A stretch of DNA of 64,000 nucleotides from Rhizobium jaguaris (lineage in GTDB: Bacteria; Pseudomonadota; Alphaproteobacteria; Rhizobiales; Rhizobiaceae), in the NCBI RefSeq assembly GCF_003627755.1, contig NZ_CP032694.1, forward strand, positions 2,099,501-2,163,500, read 5' to 3'. Made by a program: the position numbers and the translations under genes. The notes under the pieces are model-generated. The model saw only the letters and a program-made list of their open reading frames with translations. It was not told where the DNA came from and searched no databases. Every line of letters starts with the position of its first letter. Position 1 is the first letter of the stretch. This document shows, piece after piece, positions 26,453-36,136 of the stretch.

Positions 26453-27235
26453 TCAGACCCTCGTCATCCGGGAGAAGCAGCGGAACGCATTCTCAGTGGT
26501 AATTGCGGCGATCTCATCCATGCTGACGCCGATCGTATCCGCCAGCACCTCGGCCGTATTGACGACGTAGGATGGCTCGTTGCGCTTGCCGCGCCAGCGC
26601 TTCGGCGCAAGATACGGCGCATCGGTCTCGACCAGCAGCCGGTCATGCGGGATCGTCTTAGCGATCTCGCGCAGCTCCTCGGACTTCGGGAAGGTGAGAA
26701 TGCCGGAGAAGGAAATATAGCCGCCGAGCTCGACCCCGGTGCGGGCGAGGGCCGGGCCGGAAGAGAAACAATGCAGGATGAAGGGGAAGGCCCCCTTCCC
26801 TGTTTCCTCGGTCAGGATCGCGGCCATGTCCTCATCAGCGCTGCGGCTGTGAATGACCAGCGGCAGTTGCGTTTCGCGTGCAGCCGCGATGTGGCGCAGG
26901 AAGCCGGTCTTCTGATCTTCCGGCTTCACGGTGTCGTAGAAATAATCCAACCCCGCCTCGCCGATCGCGACGACCTTCTCGTGCTGCTTGGCGAGCCGCA
27001 CCAGATCCTCGATCTGGATATCCAATTCCTCGTCGGCATTGTTTGGATGCGTGCCGACCGAGCAGAAGACGGATGGATATTGCTCGGTGATCGCCAGCAG
27101 CCCATCGAGCTTGCGGACGCGGGTCGAGATGGTCACCATCTGCTTGACGCCGATCTCATGGGCGCGCGCGACGATCGCGTCGCGTTCTTCCGCGAAGTCG
27201 GCAAAATCCAGATGGCAATGCGTATCGATCAGCAT
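26453..27235 (-). CDS. TatD-family metal-dependent DNase/hydrolase
   Basis: TIM-barrel metal hydrolase, 260 aa. Family motifs in order are IDTHCHLDF (metal-binding His pair), SVGTHPNNA, IGEAGLDYFYD (Glu ligand), LVIHSRSADED, HCFSSG and ETDAPYLAP (Asp ligand). TatD proteins act as 3'-5' DNases or D-aminoacyl-tRNA-related hydrolases. The gene starts 14 bp after metG and is followed 4 bp later by the MBL hydrolase, the usual alphaproteobacterial order. Confidence 0.92.
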   Translation of the reverse strand: MLIDTHCHLDFADFAEERDAIVARAHEIGVKQMVTISTRVRKLDGLLAITEQYPSVFCSVGTHPNNADEELDIQIEDLVRLAKQHEKVVAIGEAGLDYFYDTVKPEDQKTGFLRHIAAARETQLPLVIHSRSADEDMAAILTEETGKGAFPFILHCFSSGPALARTGVELGGYISFSGILTFPKSEELREIAKTIPHDRLLVETDAPYLAPKRWRGKRNEPSYVVNTAEVLADTIGVSMDEIAAITTENAFRCFSRMTRV

Positions 27236-27249
27236 GGCAGCAGAGACCC

Positions 27250-28811
27250 TTATTCGACCGCCGGCGCCACATAGCGCGGGAAGACCGGTTTGGGTGCTTC
27301 CAAGGGCGTTCCGGGAACGAGCCGTCCGGCCTCGCCGAGCGCCGCGAAATCGCGCTTATCAGCGGGAATGGCGATCAGATCGAGCAGCTTCGCCGAAGAG
27401 TCCGGCATGAACGGCTGCAGGAGAATGCCGATCTGGCGAACGACATCGGCGGTGACGTAGAGCACGGTTGCCATACGCGCCGGATCGGTTTTCTTCAAAG
27501 CCCAAGGTTCTTGGCCGCGAAATAGCGGTCGCTTTCGGAGACGACGGCTATGATCGAAGCCAGCGCGCGGTGGATGAGTTGCTTACCCATGTCCTCGCGC
27601 GTGGACGCCAGCAGCGCGTCGGCCTGCGCCAGCAGCGCCTTGTCCTCGTCGGTCAGCTCACCCGGTTCCGGGATCTTGCCGTCGCAATTCTTGACGATCA
27701 TCGACAGCGAGCGGCTGGCGAGGTTGCCGATGCCATTGGCAAGATCGGAATTGATGCGCGTGCCGATCGCCTCTTCGCTATAGCTGCCGTCCTGGCCGAA
27801 GGAGACTTCGCGCAGGAAGAAATAGCGCACCTGATCCAGGCCGAAGTGGTTCACCAGATTGACCGGATCGACGACATTGCCGAGCGACTTCGACATCTTC
27901 TCGCCCTTGTTGAGCAGGAAGCCATGGGCATAGACGCGCTTCGGCAAGGGCAGCTTCGCCGACATCAGGAAGGCCGGCCAATATACGGCGTGGAAGCGGA
28001 TGATGTCCTTGCCGATGATGTGTGCATCGGCCGGCCAGTATTTTGCCCGCGGATTGTTCCGGTCTTCGATATAGCCGGTCGCCGTGATGTAGTTCGTCAG
28101 CGCATCGACCCAGACATACATGACATGCGCCGGATCGTTCGGCACCTTGATACCCCAGTCGAACGTCGTGCGCGAAATCGACAGGTCCTTGAGGCCCGAT
28201 TTGACGAAGGAGATCACCTCGTTACGGCGCTCGGCCGGACCGATGAAATCCGGGTTCTCCTCGTAATGCTTCAGCAAGCGGTCCTGGTATTCCGAGAGCT
28301 TGAAGAAATGGCTTTCCTCCTGCACCCACTCGACCGGCGTGCCCTGAGGCCCATAGCGGACGCCATCGGCGCGAAGCTCTGTTTCGTTTTCCTGGTAATA
28401 GGCCTCGTCACGCACCGAATACCAGCCGGCATAGGAATCCTTGTAGATATCGCCGGCGTCGGCCATCAGGTTCCAGATGTTCTGCGAGGTCACGTGGTGG
28501 CGGGCCTGCGTCGTGCGGATGAAGTCGTCGTTCGAGGCGTTGAGCAGCTTGCCCATCGCCTGGAACTCGCCAGAATTGCGGTCGGCGAGCTGCTGTGCCG
28601 TCAGGCCTTCAGCGCGCGCCGTCTGCTGCATCTTCTGTCCATGTTCGTCCGTGCCGGTCAGGAAAAAGACGTCGAGCCCGTCCAGCCGCTGGAAGCGCGC
28701 CATTGCGTCGGTGGCAATCAGCTCATAGGCATGGCCGATATGCGGCTTGCCATTGGGATAGGCGATCGCGGTGGTGATGTAGAACGGGGTCTTATCGGTC
28801 TTATCGGTCAT
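27250..28811 (-). pseudogene. metG: Methionyl-tRNA synthetase, frameshifted
   Basis: Charges tRNA-Met with methionine. The N-terminal frame has the class I HIGH motif (PHIGHAYE) and KMSKS (EKMSKSLGN), then the anticodon-binding helices up to [12 protein letters not shown] and a stop at 27495. The rest of the family sequence ([14 protein letters not shown] ... YVAPAVE) continues in another frame to 27250. Adding one C on the plus strand after 27510 (one G in the coding strand) restores a single protein of about 520 aa, the normal length. ATG at 28811 is preferred over TTG at 28820. Because metG is normally essential, a sequencing error or a second metG elsewhere is likelier than a dead gene. 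A TTG overlapping the stop could in principle allow re-initiation. Confidence 0.88.
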
Positions 28812-28872
28812 ATCGGGCAATGGTCCGCTTTACGGTTTCGTCATTGTTATTCTTGCACCTGCTCGCTTTAGC

Positions 28873-28920
28873 GCATGTTTGCTGGGAGCGAAACACCAAG
28901 TTTCGCGCTCGCAGCAATGC
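28873..28920. repeat. Long imperfect hairpin between metG and the TauE-like gene
   Basis: Central arms GCGAAAC (28888-28894) and GTTTCGC (28900-28906) enclose a 5-nt loop. Outer arms GCTG/CAGC and GCAT/ATGC extend the stem across about 48 bp. It lies in a divergent promoter region rather than after a gene, so it is more likely an extragenic palindrome or regulatory structure than a terminator. Confidence 0.5.
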
Positions 28921-29053
28921 ACGCTCCGTGGATGTCGTCGCTTGACTCGATCCAACCTCGGCTTTACCCCTTCACAAAACCAAAGCGCAGGACAGGGACC
29001 GCCGTGAATTTCATTTTCATATTTAGCAGCGTGTCCAACGGCTTGAAAGGGCC

Positions 29054-29860
29054 GTGGTTTTGAGTTTTCCGGCCTCGTTCCAACCCCTGTATTCCTTTTC
29101 CGGTTTTTTTGTCGGCATGTTGGTTGGCATCACCGGCGTTGGTGGCGGTTCGTTGATGACGCCCTTGCTGGTCTTGCTGTTCGGCGTCCATCCGGCCACT
29201 GCCGTCGGCACCGATCTCCTTTATGCTGCGATCACCAAGACGGCCGGCACTGCGGTGCACGGCATGCACGGACGGGTGAACTGGAAAGTGGTGGGGCTGC
29301 TTGCCTCGGGCAGCGTACCGTCCGCACTCCTCATGTTGTGGATCATGGCCGGTGTCAACCGTGAGAGCCCGGCGGTCGCCCAAACGATCACGCTGACCCT
29401 CGGCTGCCTTCTATTTCTAACGTCGCTGATGTTGATTTTTCGCGGCCAGATTTTGGATGCCATTCGAAAATGGCGAGGCGAGCGCGGGACACTGAAGCCC
29501 CGGACGATCGCTATATTGACCATCGTTCTGGGCCTTACGCTCGGTACGCTTGTCACCATGACGTCAGTCGGCGCCGGCGCGCTTGGCGTCACCGTGCTGC
29601 TGGTGCTCTATCCGCGTCTCGATGTACGGGAGATTGTCGGTTCGGATATCGTCCATGCCGTGCCACTGACATTGATCGGCGGCATGGGGTATTGGTTCAT
29701 CGGCGAGATCAACTGGACGATGCTGTTTGCATTGCTGCTGGGCTCGATTCCCGGCATCGTCACGGGCAGCCTGCTGGCGCCGCGCTTGCACGAGCGGCTG
29801 GTGCGGCTGATCCTGGCCGTCACGCTGATGATCGTCGCCTGGAAGCTGCTCTTTCCTTAG
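29054..29860 (+). CDS. TauE/SafE-family membrane transporter
   Basis: Sulfite exporter TauE/SafE family permease, 268 aa, with seven or eight predicted membrane helices. The first helix contains the family signature FVGMLVGITGVGGGSLMTPLLV. The inverted second half has GLTLGTLVTMTSVGAGALGVTVL, giving the expected two-fold repeat. The start is taken as GTG at 29054 with GAAAGGG just upstream. Members export sulfonates, sulfite or organic acids; the substrate is unknown here. It is convergent with holB, 13 bp apart. Confidence 0.88.
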   Translation: MVLSFPASFQPLYSFSGFFVGMLVGITGVGGGSLMTPLLVLLFGVHPATAVGTDLLYAAITKTAGTAVHGMHGRVNWKVVGLLASGSVPSALLMLWIMAGVNRESPAVAQTITLTLGCLLFLTSLMLIFRGQILDAIRKWRGERGTLKPRTIAILTIVLGLTLGTLVTMTSVGAGALGVTVLLVLYPRLDVREIVGSDIVHAVPLTLIGGMGYWFIGEINWTMLFALLLGSIPGIVTGSLLAPRLHERLVRLILAVTLMIVAWKLLFP

Positions 29861-29873
29861 AGCAAAGTCAGGG

Positions 29874-30911
29874 CTAGGCGGAAAGCTGCTGCTTGAGATC
29901 GCCGAGAATGGTGATGATCGTTTGCTTGCGATCGAGATTGTAGGCCTGCGATATGTTGAGCCGCTCGGTGACGTCAGCATAGAGGCGGGCGAGTCTTTCA
30001 GCCACGGTAAGATGCCCCTCCAGCGCAGCCGCCCTCGCCCGGGCCATGATGTCGTCGCCGATATGCGACACGAAGAAGCCGAAGATCGTGTCACTTTCCT
30101 TGGCCGACAGCGCGTCGGCAAGACGATGCATTGCCCGGCGTGCGGCAGGCCCGTTCGCCGCGATGACTTGCTCATAGGCCGCGACGATTTCGCCGCCGCC
30201 ATAGTTCAGCAGTTTCAGCGCCTCGCTGACGCTGCCCTTGGCCGCCGCCAGCAACTCCGCGCCCTGTCCCTGCGCCAGGCTGATGCCGAGATGCGCAAGC
30301 GCGTTCCCCAAAGCATCGTCGCTCAGCGGCGCCAGCTTCAGCGGCAGGCAGCGCGATCGGATGGTTGGCAGCAGCTTGCCCGGCGCGTGCGATAGCACAA
30401 GAAACAAGGCCCGCTTCGGCGGCTCCTCGAGGATTTTCAATATGGCATTGGCGGCGCTGCGATTGAGATCATCGGCCGGGTCGATGACGACAATACGCCA
30501 GTTGCCGGTGCCGGAGGTCTGTGAAAAGAACTTGCCGGCGCGGCGCACCTCGTCGACGGTAATCGCGGACTTCACTTTGCCGGTCTTGTCGTCGACGGGA
30601 CGGGCAAGATGCAGCAGATTGTGCGAGGCACCGCCGGAAATCTGTCGGCTGATGGCGGAATTAGGATCCGGATCGCCGATCGTCACCGGCGCGGCAGCCG
30701 GATCGGGATGAGACAGAACATGATTGGCGAAGCGGAAGGCGAGCGTCGCCTTGCCGATGCCCTCCGGTCCCTCGATCAGGATGGCATGGTGGCCTTTGCC
30801 GGAGCGATAGGATTGCGCCAGAAAGGCTTCCGCCTCCTCATGGCCGAAGAGTCTGATATTATCCTGAGGCGGAATCGCACCGTCCAGAACGCCGGGCCGC
30901 TCGTCGCTCAT
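29874..30911 (-). CDS. holB: DNA polymerase III subunit delta'
   Basis: Clamp-loader subunit of the replicative polymerase, 345 aa. A P-loop-like segment [15 protein letters not shown] is followed by the AAA+ elements [24 protein letters not shown] and [20 protein letters not shown], with the delta'/gamma SRC motif. The C-terminal helical domain is typical of alphaproteobacterial HolB. The start overlaps the tmk stop by 4 bp, the conserved tmk-holB coupling. Confidence 0.92.
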   Translation of the reverse strand: MSDERPGVLDGAIPPQDNIRLFGHEEAEAFLAQSYRSGKGHHAILIEGPEGIGKATLAFRFANHVLSHPDPAAAPVTIGDPDPNSAISRQISGGASHNLLHLARPVDDKTGKVKSAITVDEVRRAGKFFSQTSGTGNWRIVVIDPADDLNRSAANAILKILEEPPKRALFLVLSHAPGKLLPTIRSRCLPLKLAPLSDDALGNALAHLGISLAQGQGAELLAAAKGSVSEALKLLNYGGGEIVAAYEQVIAANGPAARRAMHRLADALSAKESDTIFGFFVSHIGDDIMARARAAALEGHLTVAERLARLYADVTERLNISQAYNLDRKQTIITILGDLKQQLSA

Positions 30912-31591
30912 TGCGCCACTTCCGGGCTGGAGGCCGGCATATTGTCCGTCAATGTCAACCGCTCTTCGATGATGTCGGCAATTTCATCGGCAATTGCGTC
31001 TTCCGGGCGCTGCGCGTCGACGACGTGGCAACGGCCGGGGTCGCGCGCTGCGATGTCCAGAAAGGCTTCCCGACGCTTCTCATGGGTCTGCATCTCTTCT
31101 TTTTCGAAGCGATCCGGTGCCGCCGTCGCCGAAGCGCGCCTACGTGCGCGCTCAAGGCCGATCTCGGCGGGGATATCGAGGATCAGCGTGCAGTCCGGCA
31201 CCACGCCGTTGACCGCGACCCGTTGCAGAGCTTCGATGAAATCAGGTTCGAGATTGCCGGTCACGCCCTGATACACGCGCGAGGAATCCATGAAACGATC
31301 GCAAAGTACGATCGTTCCGCGTGCCAGCGCCGGGCGGATGACCTCTTCGACATGATCGTTGCGCGCCGCGGCGAACAGGATCGCCTCCATCCGCGTGCCG
31401 AACATCTCGGCCGCGCCGGAGAGCAACACGTGCCGCACGGCTTCCGCCCCCGGCGAGCCGCCGGGTTCGCGGGTCACCAAAACGTTATGGCCAAGCCCGC
31501 GCAACCGTTCCGCCAGGCGACGAATCTGGGTCGATTTGCCGGCCCCTTCCCCGCCCTCGAAGCTCACGAACAATCCGGTTGCATCAGCCAA
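30908..31591 (-). CDS. tmk: Thymidylate kinase
   Basis: dTMP kinase, 227 aa, converts dTMP to dTDP for DNA synthesis. P-loop [11 protein letters not shown] at residues 10-20, the DR(F/Y) motif as [14 protein letters not shown], and the LID-region helix after DRFEKEEM are all present. It lies upstream of and overlaps holB. A dacC-like gene precedes it by 151 bp on the same strand. Confidence 0.95.
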   Translation of the reverse strand: MADATGLFVSFEGGEGAGKSTQIRRLAERLRGLGHNVLVTREPGGSPGAEAVRHVLLSGAAEMFGTRMEAILFAAARNDHVEEVIRPALARGTIVLCDRFMDSSRVYQGVTGNLEPDFIEALQRVAVNGVVPDCTLILDIPAEIGLERARRRASATAAPDRFEKEEMQTHEKRREAFLDIAARDPGRCHVVDAQRPEDAIADEIADIIEERLTLTDNMPASSPEVAQ

Positions 31592-31742
31592 TGATCATGT
31601 CCTGCCCTTGTTTTACGCTTTTCTGCCGTAGCGTGACGTGTGCCCTGTTTAACCCAAGATAGGCGCTGGTGAAACTACGCAAGTAACCGCGCCTGACATT
31701 CTATATAGGCCGTAAACAGGGATTTCGCGAGGCAGGAAACAA

Positions 31743-32954
31743 TCAAGTTGGCGTCGGCGTGTCCCAGAGCCAGGAGAACAGCAGCGTTTCCGTCAGCTCC
31801 AGAAAGGCATCGAAGGCGCGGCTGCGAAGCGTCCCCTGGGCGACCGCCTCCTTGGTATAGAGCGGCAATTCGCGCAGCAGTCGCGCACCCGAAAAGACAC
31901 GAAGCGTTCCCGCTTCGTAGCCGGCTGCGACGGGTGCCGTCAGCGGCCAGCGATAGACGATGCGGGCCGAAAGGCGATCGGGATTGTTGAGCGGCACGTA
32001 GACATCGACCGGTACTTTGGCGAGCACGCCGACCGTGGACTGCGCCCCGCCATAGACGCTGACGTTGCCGATCACTTCGCCATCGGCAAAGATACGCTGG
32101 CTCTTGAAGTTACTGAGGCCCCATTCCAGCACACGGCGGGTTTCCTCGGTGCGTTCCTTGTCCGATTTCAGGCCGCCGAGCGCCAGAATCAGCCGCCGGC
32201 CGTCGCGCTGGATGGAGGCGACGATCGAATAGCCCTCGCCTTCGGCAAAGCCGGTACCAAGGCCATCGACGCCGATGTTCAGCAAAAGCATCGGATTGCG
32301 GTTGCGCTGGAAGATCCTGTTCCAGGTGAAATCCGCCTGACCGAAATATTTGTAGAGATCGGCGTGCTTTTCCTGCAGGTCCTTTGCCAACGTCACCAGC
32401 TCGTGCACGGAGACTTTGCTGCCGCCACTGGGATCGTCAGGGTCCGGAAGGCCGGTGGAGTTGGTGAAAACCGCTTTGGGCATGCCGATCTCGCGCGCAT
32501 GCGCCGTCATGCGCCGGGCGAATTCCGCTTCACTGATAGAAATGCCTTCGGCAAGGATCATGCAGCCATCATTGGCCTGCTGTACGGCAACGCCCTGTAT
32601 CAGGTCGCCGACGCGCACGCGCGATTTCAGCGCGGCGAACATGGTCGACGTGCGCGACGGTGCACCGCCCTTGCGCCACGAATTTTCAGAAACCGGATAT
32701 TCGGTATCGAGCGAAATCTCCCCTCGCCCGATCGCATCGAAGACGACATCCAGGGTCATCAGCTTGGCGAGAGACGCCGGAGAAATCGGTTGATTCTCAT
32801 CCTTGGCAAGCAGGATCGTGCCGGTGGAGGCTTCAATCATGAAGGCCTGCGCAGCCTTGGTATCGAAAGCGGGCGGCGGTGCCTGCTGCGCCACGGCCGG
32901 CAGGCATTCAACCCCGATAAGAAAGGAAAACGCGAGAAAAAAGCCTCTTAACAT
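31743..32954 (-). CDS. D-alanyl-D-alanine carboxypeptidase-like protein (peptidase S11)
   Basis: Low-molecular-weight penicillin-binding-protein family, 403 aa, periplasmic. Signal peptide at residues 1-22 (cleavage after AVA). The S-x-x-K motif is intact: S61 and K64 in SPASLAKLMT. The second motif, normally S-x-N, reads QAN (VQQANDG). The third, normally K-T-G, reads G-T-G (DGLGTGFAEG). A C-terminal PBP5-like beta domain is present from about residue 275. The nucleophile and general base remain but two accessory motif residues differ, so activity may be altered. The position between rlpA and tmk is conserved in rhizobia. Confidence 0.85.
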   Translation of the reverse strand: MLRGFFLAFSFLIGVECLPAVAQQAPPPAFDTKAAQAFMIEASTGTILLAKDENQPISPASLAKLMTLDVVFDAIGRGEISLDTEYPVSENSWRKGGAPSRTSTMFAALKSRVRVGDLIQGVAVQQANDGCMILAEGISISEAEFARRMTAHAREIGMPKAVFTNSTGLPDPDDPSGGSKVSVHELVTLAKDLQEKHADLYKYFGQADFTWNRIFQRNRNPMLLLNIGVDGLGTGFAEGEGYSIVASIQRDGRRLILALGGLKSDKERTEETRRVLEWGLSNFKSQRIFADGEVIGNVSVYGGAQSTVGVLAKVPVDVYVPLNNPDRLSARIVYRWPLTAPVAAGYEAGTLRVFSGARLLRELPLYTKEAVAQGTLRSRAFDAFLELTETLLFSWLWDTPTPT

Positions 32955-33025
32955 GCCGGCTCCGCAATCCCATCGACCCCCAAAATCATTTTAGTCAGAG
33001 GTGAAGATTCAGGCAATGACGCCGT

Positions 33026-34204
33026 TCAATCGACTTGCGCCTGACCTTGATGCTGACGGTGATAGGCGGAGAGGATCGACTCCTGTGTCAGCCCGTCATT
33101 ACGCACCATGACAGCATCGAAAGCCAGATTGACATAAACCGTCTTGACGGGCGCTTCCTGATAGGCGGCAACCGTGGAGGCGAGCGACGGCGCATCGAGG
33201 CTCGCCATGCCGGGTGCAAAATCCGGGCGCTCATAGGGAATGGGGCCAATAGCAGGCAACACGACCAGCGTCGGCTCGACGGGATCGACCGACGGCATGG
33301 CGCCGCCGTTCCAGGTCATCGGCGGCGGATTGTTGCGCTTGGTGCCATTGTAGGACGCCGTCGGCGTTGAACCGGCAAAGGCGGTGGCCGAATAAGGCGA
33401 TGGCTTCGGGATCGGCGCGAACGCTGGCGCGGTATTCGCGGTATTGTAGCTGCGCTGCTGGCGGCTCGGCCGGCCGATATTATCCGAATCAGGCAGTTGA
33501 TCGGCGGTGATGCGGCCGTTCGAAGCGACCATCACGCCGGTTGCGATCTGGCCGCCAGGATTGATGCTCGGCAGCCGCGAGCCCTTCGGAATGTACGAAG
33601 CCATCAGATAGGGGTCGTCATGACCGTCCATACGGGCACGGCCGACATACTGCACGCGCACGTCGCCGGTGCCGCTGTTTTGAAGATCGAGCATCTGCGC
33701 CGTCTTGTTGGAAAGGTCGATGATGCGGCCGGGATGGTAAGGTCCGCGGTCGTTGACGCGCACGATGATGGAGGAGCCGTTTTCGACATTGGTGACGCGC
33801 GCATAGCTCGGCAGCGGAAACGTCGGATGCGCGGCGGTGAGCGCCTGCTGGTCATAGACCTCGCCGTTTGCGGTCAAACGTCCGTGAAAGGCCGAGCCGT
33901 ACCAGGAGGCGATGCCCACCTTGTTATAGGAATAATCTTCCTTGGGATAATACCACTTGCCCTTGACCGCATAGGGATTGCCGACCATGAATCGGCCGCC
34001 GCCCTTCGGGATCGGTCCGTTGAAGGCAACCCGCGGGCTCGCCTTAACGCCGTATTCCTTTTCGGAGAAATATTCCTTGCCGTGCTGACGCTTCGTGGCA
34101 ACCTGCTGCGAGGTTCCGCAGGCGGTAACAGTGGCGCACATCAGAGAGAGAGCAAACCAACGCATACCCGTTGCGTATGTCACCGCACGATTATCGAATT
34201 TCAT
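33026..34204 (-). CDS. RlpA-like septal ring lytic transglycosylase, lipoprotein
   Basis: RlpA family, about 392 aa. The start is placed at 34204 because it opens a lipoprotein signal (MRWFALSLMCATVTACGTS, lipid-modified Cys in VTAC). The frame runs 27 codons further upstream without similarity. The double-psi beta-barrel domain at about residues 95-190 contains GIASWYGSAFHGRLTANGE and IIVRVNDRGPYHPGRIIDLS. The C-terminal 200 residues are Pro/Ser/Asn-rich and lack a recognisable SPOR domain. The family cleaves denuded peptidoglycan during septation. Confidence 0.87.
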   Translation of the reverse strand: MKFDNRAVTYATGMRWFALSLMCATVTACGTSQQVATKRQHGKEYFSEKEYGVKASPRVAFNGPIPKGGGRFMVGNPYAVKGKWYYPKEDYSYNKVGIASWYGSAFHGRLTANGEVYDQQALTAAHPTFPLPSYARVTNVENGSSIIVRVNDRGPYHPGRIIDLSNKTAQMLDLQNSGTGDVRVQYVGRARMDGHDDPYLMASYIPKGSRLPSINPGGQIATGVMVASNGRITADQLPDSDNIGRPSRQQRSYNTANTAPAFAPIPKPSPYSATAFAGSTPTASYNGTKRNNPPPMTWNGGAMPSVDPVEPTLVVLPAIGPIPYERPDFAPGMASLDAPSLASTVAAYQEAPVKTVYVNLAFDAVMVRNDGLTQESILSAYHRQHQGQAQVD

Positions 34205-34453
34205 CTGTCCCACGCCGTTAATCAAATTACTATGGCAGAGGCATGCACCGGCATATCCCTCACCCGGTACTCTGCTACGCTTCAATCACCTAACGGTACT
34301 TTAATCATGATTGCATGTTGTCGAATTTGCGATTGGATTTGAGCGGAAACGGATATTTCTGAAGATTATGGTTAATGAATGTTTAAAGTGCGGCTACTTC
34401 CATGATCGCTTTTGTGCTCGTTACGTTGCCGTGCCGACCGGCAAGCGCAGCCG

Positions 34454-35326
34454 TCAGCGAGGCATGGCGCCGATAATATGCTGGAGTTTATCGGGGTTGC
34501 GCGTGCAATAGATTGCAACGACCTTTTCTTGCTCGATGTGTAGCGCGGTCGTCTGGACAACGTCGCCGCCCTCTACCGTTACGAAACCTGGTAAGCCATC
34601 GATGACGGCATAGTGGATCAGCTGCGAAGGCTGCGCGCAGAAAACGCGCGCCAGCTGCTCATGAAGCAGCATGACGGCAGCGAGCCCGATATGTGGCCGC
34701 AGCGACGTCGGTACCTTGCCGCCGCCATCGGCATAGACAATGACATCCTCGGAAAGCAAGGCTCGAAGGGAGGCCATGTCTCCAGCTCTCGACGCCGTGA
34801 AGAAGGCGGTGGCAAGCTTGAGCCCCTGTTCCTTGCCGACGGCAAAGCGCGGCCGGGCCTCGGCGACATGTGCCCTCGCCCGGCTTGCAAGCTTGCGGCA
34901 AGCTGCAGCTTCGCGACCGATCGTCGAGGAGACGTCATCGAAATCCATGCCGAACACGTCGTGCAGAAGAAAGGCGGCACGCTCCAGAGGCGAAAGGCGC
35001 TCCAAGGCCAGCATCAAGGGCAAGGTTATATCATCGACCGCATCGCCGTCCTCTGGATCGAAGATCGGCTCGGGCAACCAGGAGCCCACATAGGACTCCC
35101 GGCGACGGCGCGCCGATTTTAGCTCGTTCAGGCAAAGTCTGGTGACGATGGTCCGAAGGAATGCCGCCGGTTCGCGAACGGAGGCAGGGTCGGTCCCGAG
35201 CCATCGCATCCAAGCATTTTGCACGATATCCTCCGCGTCCGCGACAGATCCGAGCATCCTGTAGGCAAGCCGGACGAGGTGCGGGCGCAGCTCGGCAAAG
35301 ATCGGGTCGGAAGGCGTTTCAGTCAT
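34454..35326 (-). CDS. ECF41-group RNA polymerase sigma factor
   Basis: Extracytoplasmic-function sigma factor, 290 aa. Sigma regions 2 (residues 10-75) and 4 (105-160) are followed by a SnoaL-like C-terminal domain. Three hallmarks of group ECF41 are present: WLPEP at 83-87 in the linker, DGGGK at 200-204 and NPDKL at 277-281. In this group the C-terminal domain replaces an anti-sigma factor and modulates activity. The ATG at 35326 overlaps the stop of the upstream flavodoxin gene by 8 bp, so translation is coupled. ECF41 factors typically regulate an adjacent oxidoreductase-type gene, which fits this neighbour. Confidence 0.9.
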   Translation of the reverse strand: MTETPSDPIFAELRPHLVRLAYRMLGSVADAEDIVQNAWMRWLGTDPASVREPAAFLRTIVTRLCLNELKSARRRRESYVGSWLPEPIFDPEDGDAVDDITLPLMLALERLSPLERAAFLLHDVFGMDFDDVSSTIGREAAACRKLASRARAHVAEARPRFAVGKEQGLKLATAFFTASRAGDMASLRALLSEDVIVYADGGGKVPTSLRPHIGLAAVMLLHEQLARVFCAQPSQLIHYAVIDGLPGFVTVEGGDVVQTTALHIEQEKVVAIYCTRNPDKLQHIIGAMPR

Positions 35327-35942
35327 GGGCGACAAGAGCGTATTGGAGAGGTACGGCTTGGCGGCCACGAACGAACTGCAGCGTCGTCAGCGCCACACGC
35401 CGCCCGAGATAGCGCGCTGTGGCGAGATCGGACGCGGGCGGGGCGGTCTCCGGGCCCTCATCGGTGTTCGCCTGCGCGGCGGCGCCAAGCCAGAAACCGA
35501 GACGGTTCATGTCCTCTTCGGAGCCGGTTGAAGAGCAGTTCGCCGGCGGAAGATCGAGGCCGACCCAATGCATTCCGTGCTGTGCCGCAAAGATCATCAT
35601 CTGAATCAATGTCGAAAGCTTGTCACCGGACCGTGACCCCGAGGTCGTGAAGCCGGCCGCGATTTTGTCCTTCCACAGATAGCCCCTGGCGAGAACCGCA
35701 TTCGACGTTGCCTCCTGGAACGCTTTGAACGACGCGGAAACCGCGCCCATATAGGTCGGCGACCCGAAGATGATCGCTTGCGCCGCATTGAGATCATCCC
35801 AGTGGCGCTCCACCTTGTCCACGGTCAGCAGCACAGCCTCCACGCCATCGACCTCCTCAATCCCCGCCCTCACGGCTTCCGCCTGACGGCCCGTATGCCC
35901 ATAGCCGCTATGATAGACGATTGCGATACGTTGGTGGATCAT
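35319..35942 (-). CDS. Flavodoxin/NADPH-dependent FMN reductase family protein
   Basis: WrbA/flavodoxin-like FMN protein, 207 aa. The phosphate-binding loop is IVYHSGYGHTGRQA at residues 8-21; the second FMN loop is FGSPTYMGAVSASFKAF, and TTSGSRSGD follows. ATG at 35942 is chosen because AGGAG lies 6 nt upstream; an ATG two codons earlier would leave no spacing. The last codons overlap the ECF41 sigma gene. Likely an NAD(P)H:quinone or azo-type reductase acting in the cytoplasm; the substrate is not determined. Confidence 0.85.
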   Translation of the reverse strand: MIHQRIAIVYHSGYGHTGRQAEAVRAGIEEVDGVEAVLLTVDKVERHWDDLNAAQAIIFGSPTYMGAVSASFKAFQEATSNAVLARGYLWKDKIAAGFTTSGSRSGDKLSTLIQMMIFAAQHGMHWVGLDLPPANCSSTGSEEDMNRLGFWLGAAAQANTDEGPETAPPASDLATARYLGRRVALTTLQFVRGRQAVPLQYALVAHD

Positions 35943-36136
35943 TGTCATCTCCTTCGAAAATGGTGTTGCGAAGGAGATGACAAGGTAGGGGTCGGGATTG
36001 TGACATGCCCAGACCATGTCGGATGGAAAAGATTGAGAAAGGATATTAGCGGGCCGGGAACCATGAAGATGGGCACCATGTCTTCCCCATAATCACTTAA
36101 GGCACGCCATAGCTTCATCCACCTACGCAGCCTCTT

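Noticed and set aside
27250..27498. Separate small gene of 82 codons starting TTG at 27498
   Set aside because: Its sequence is the C-terminus of methionyl-tRNA synthetase, so it is treated as part of frameshifted metG.
28873..28920. Riboswitch or T-box upstream of metG
   Set aside because: The hairpin lacks the conserved elements of a SAM riboswitch or T-box and sits about 60 bp upstream without a following terminator.
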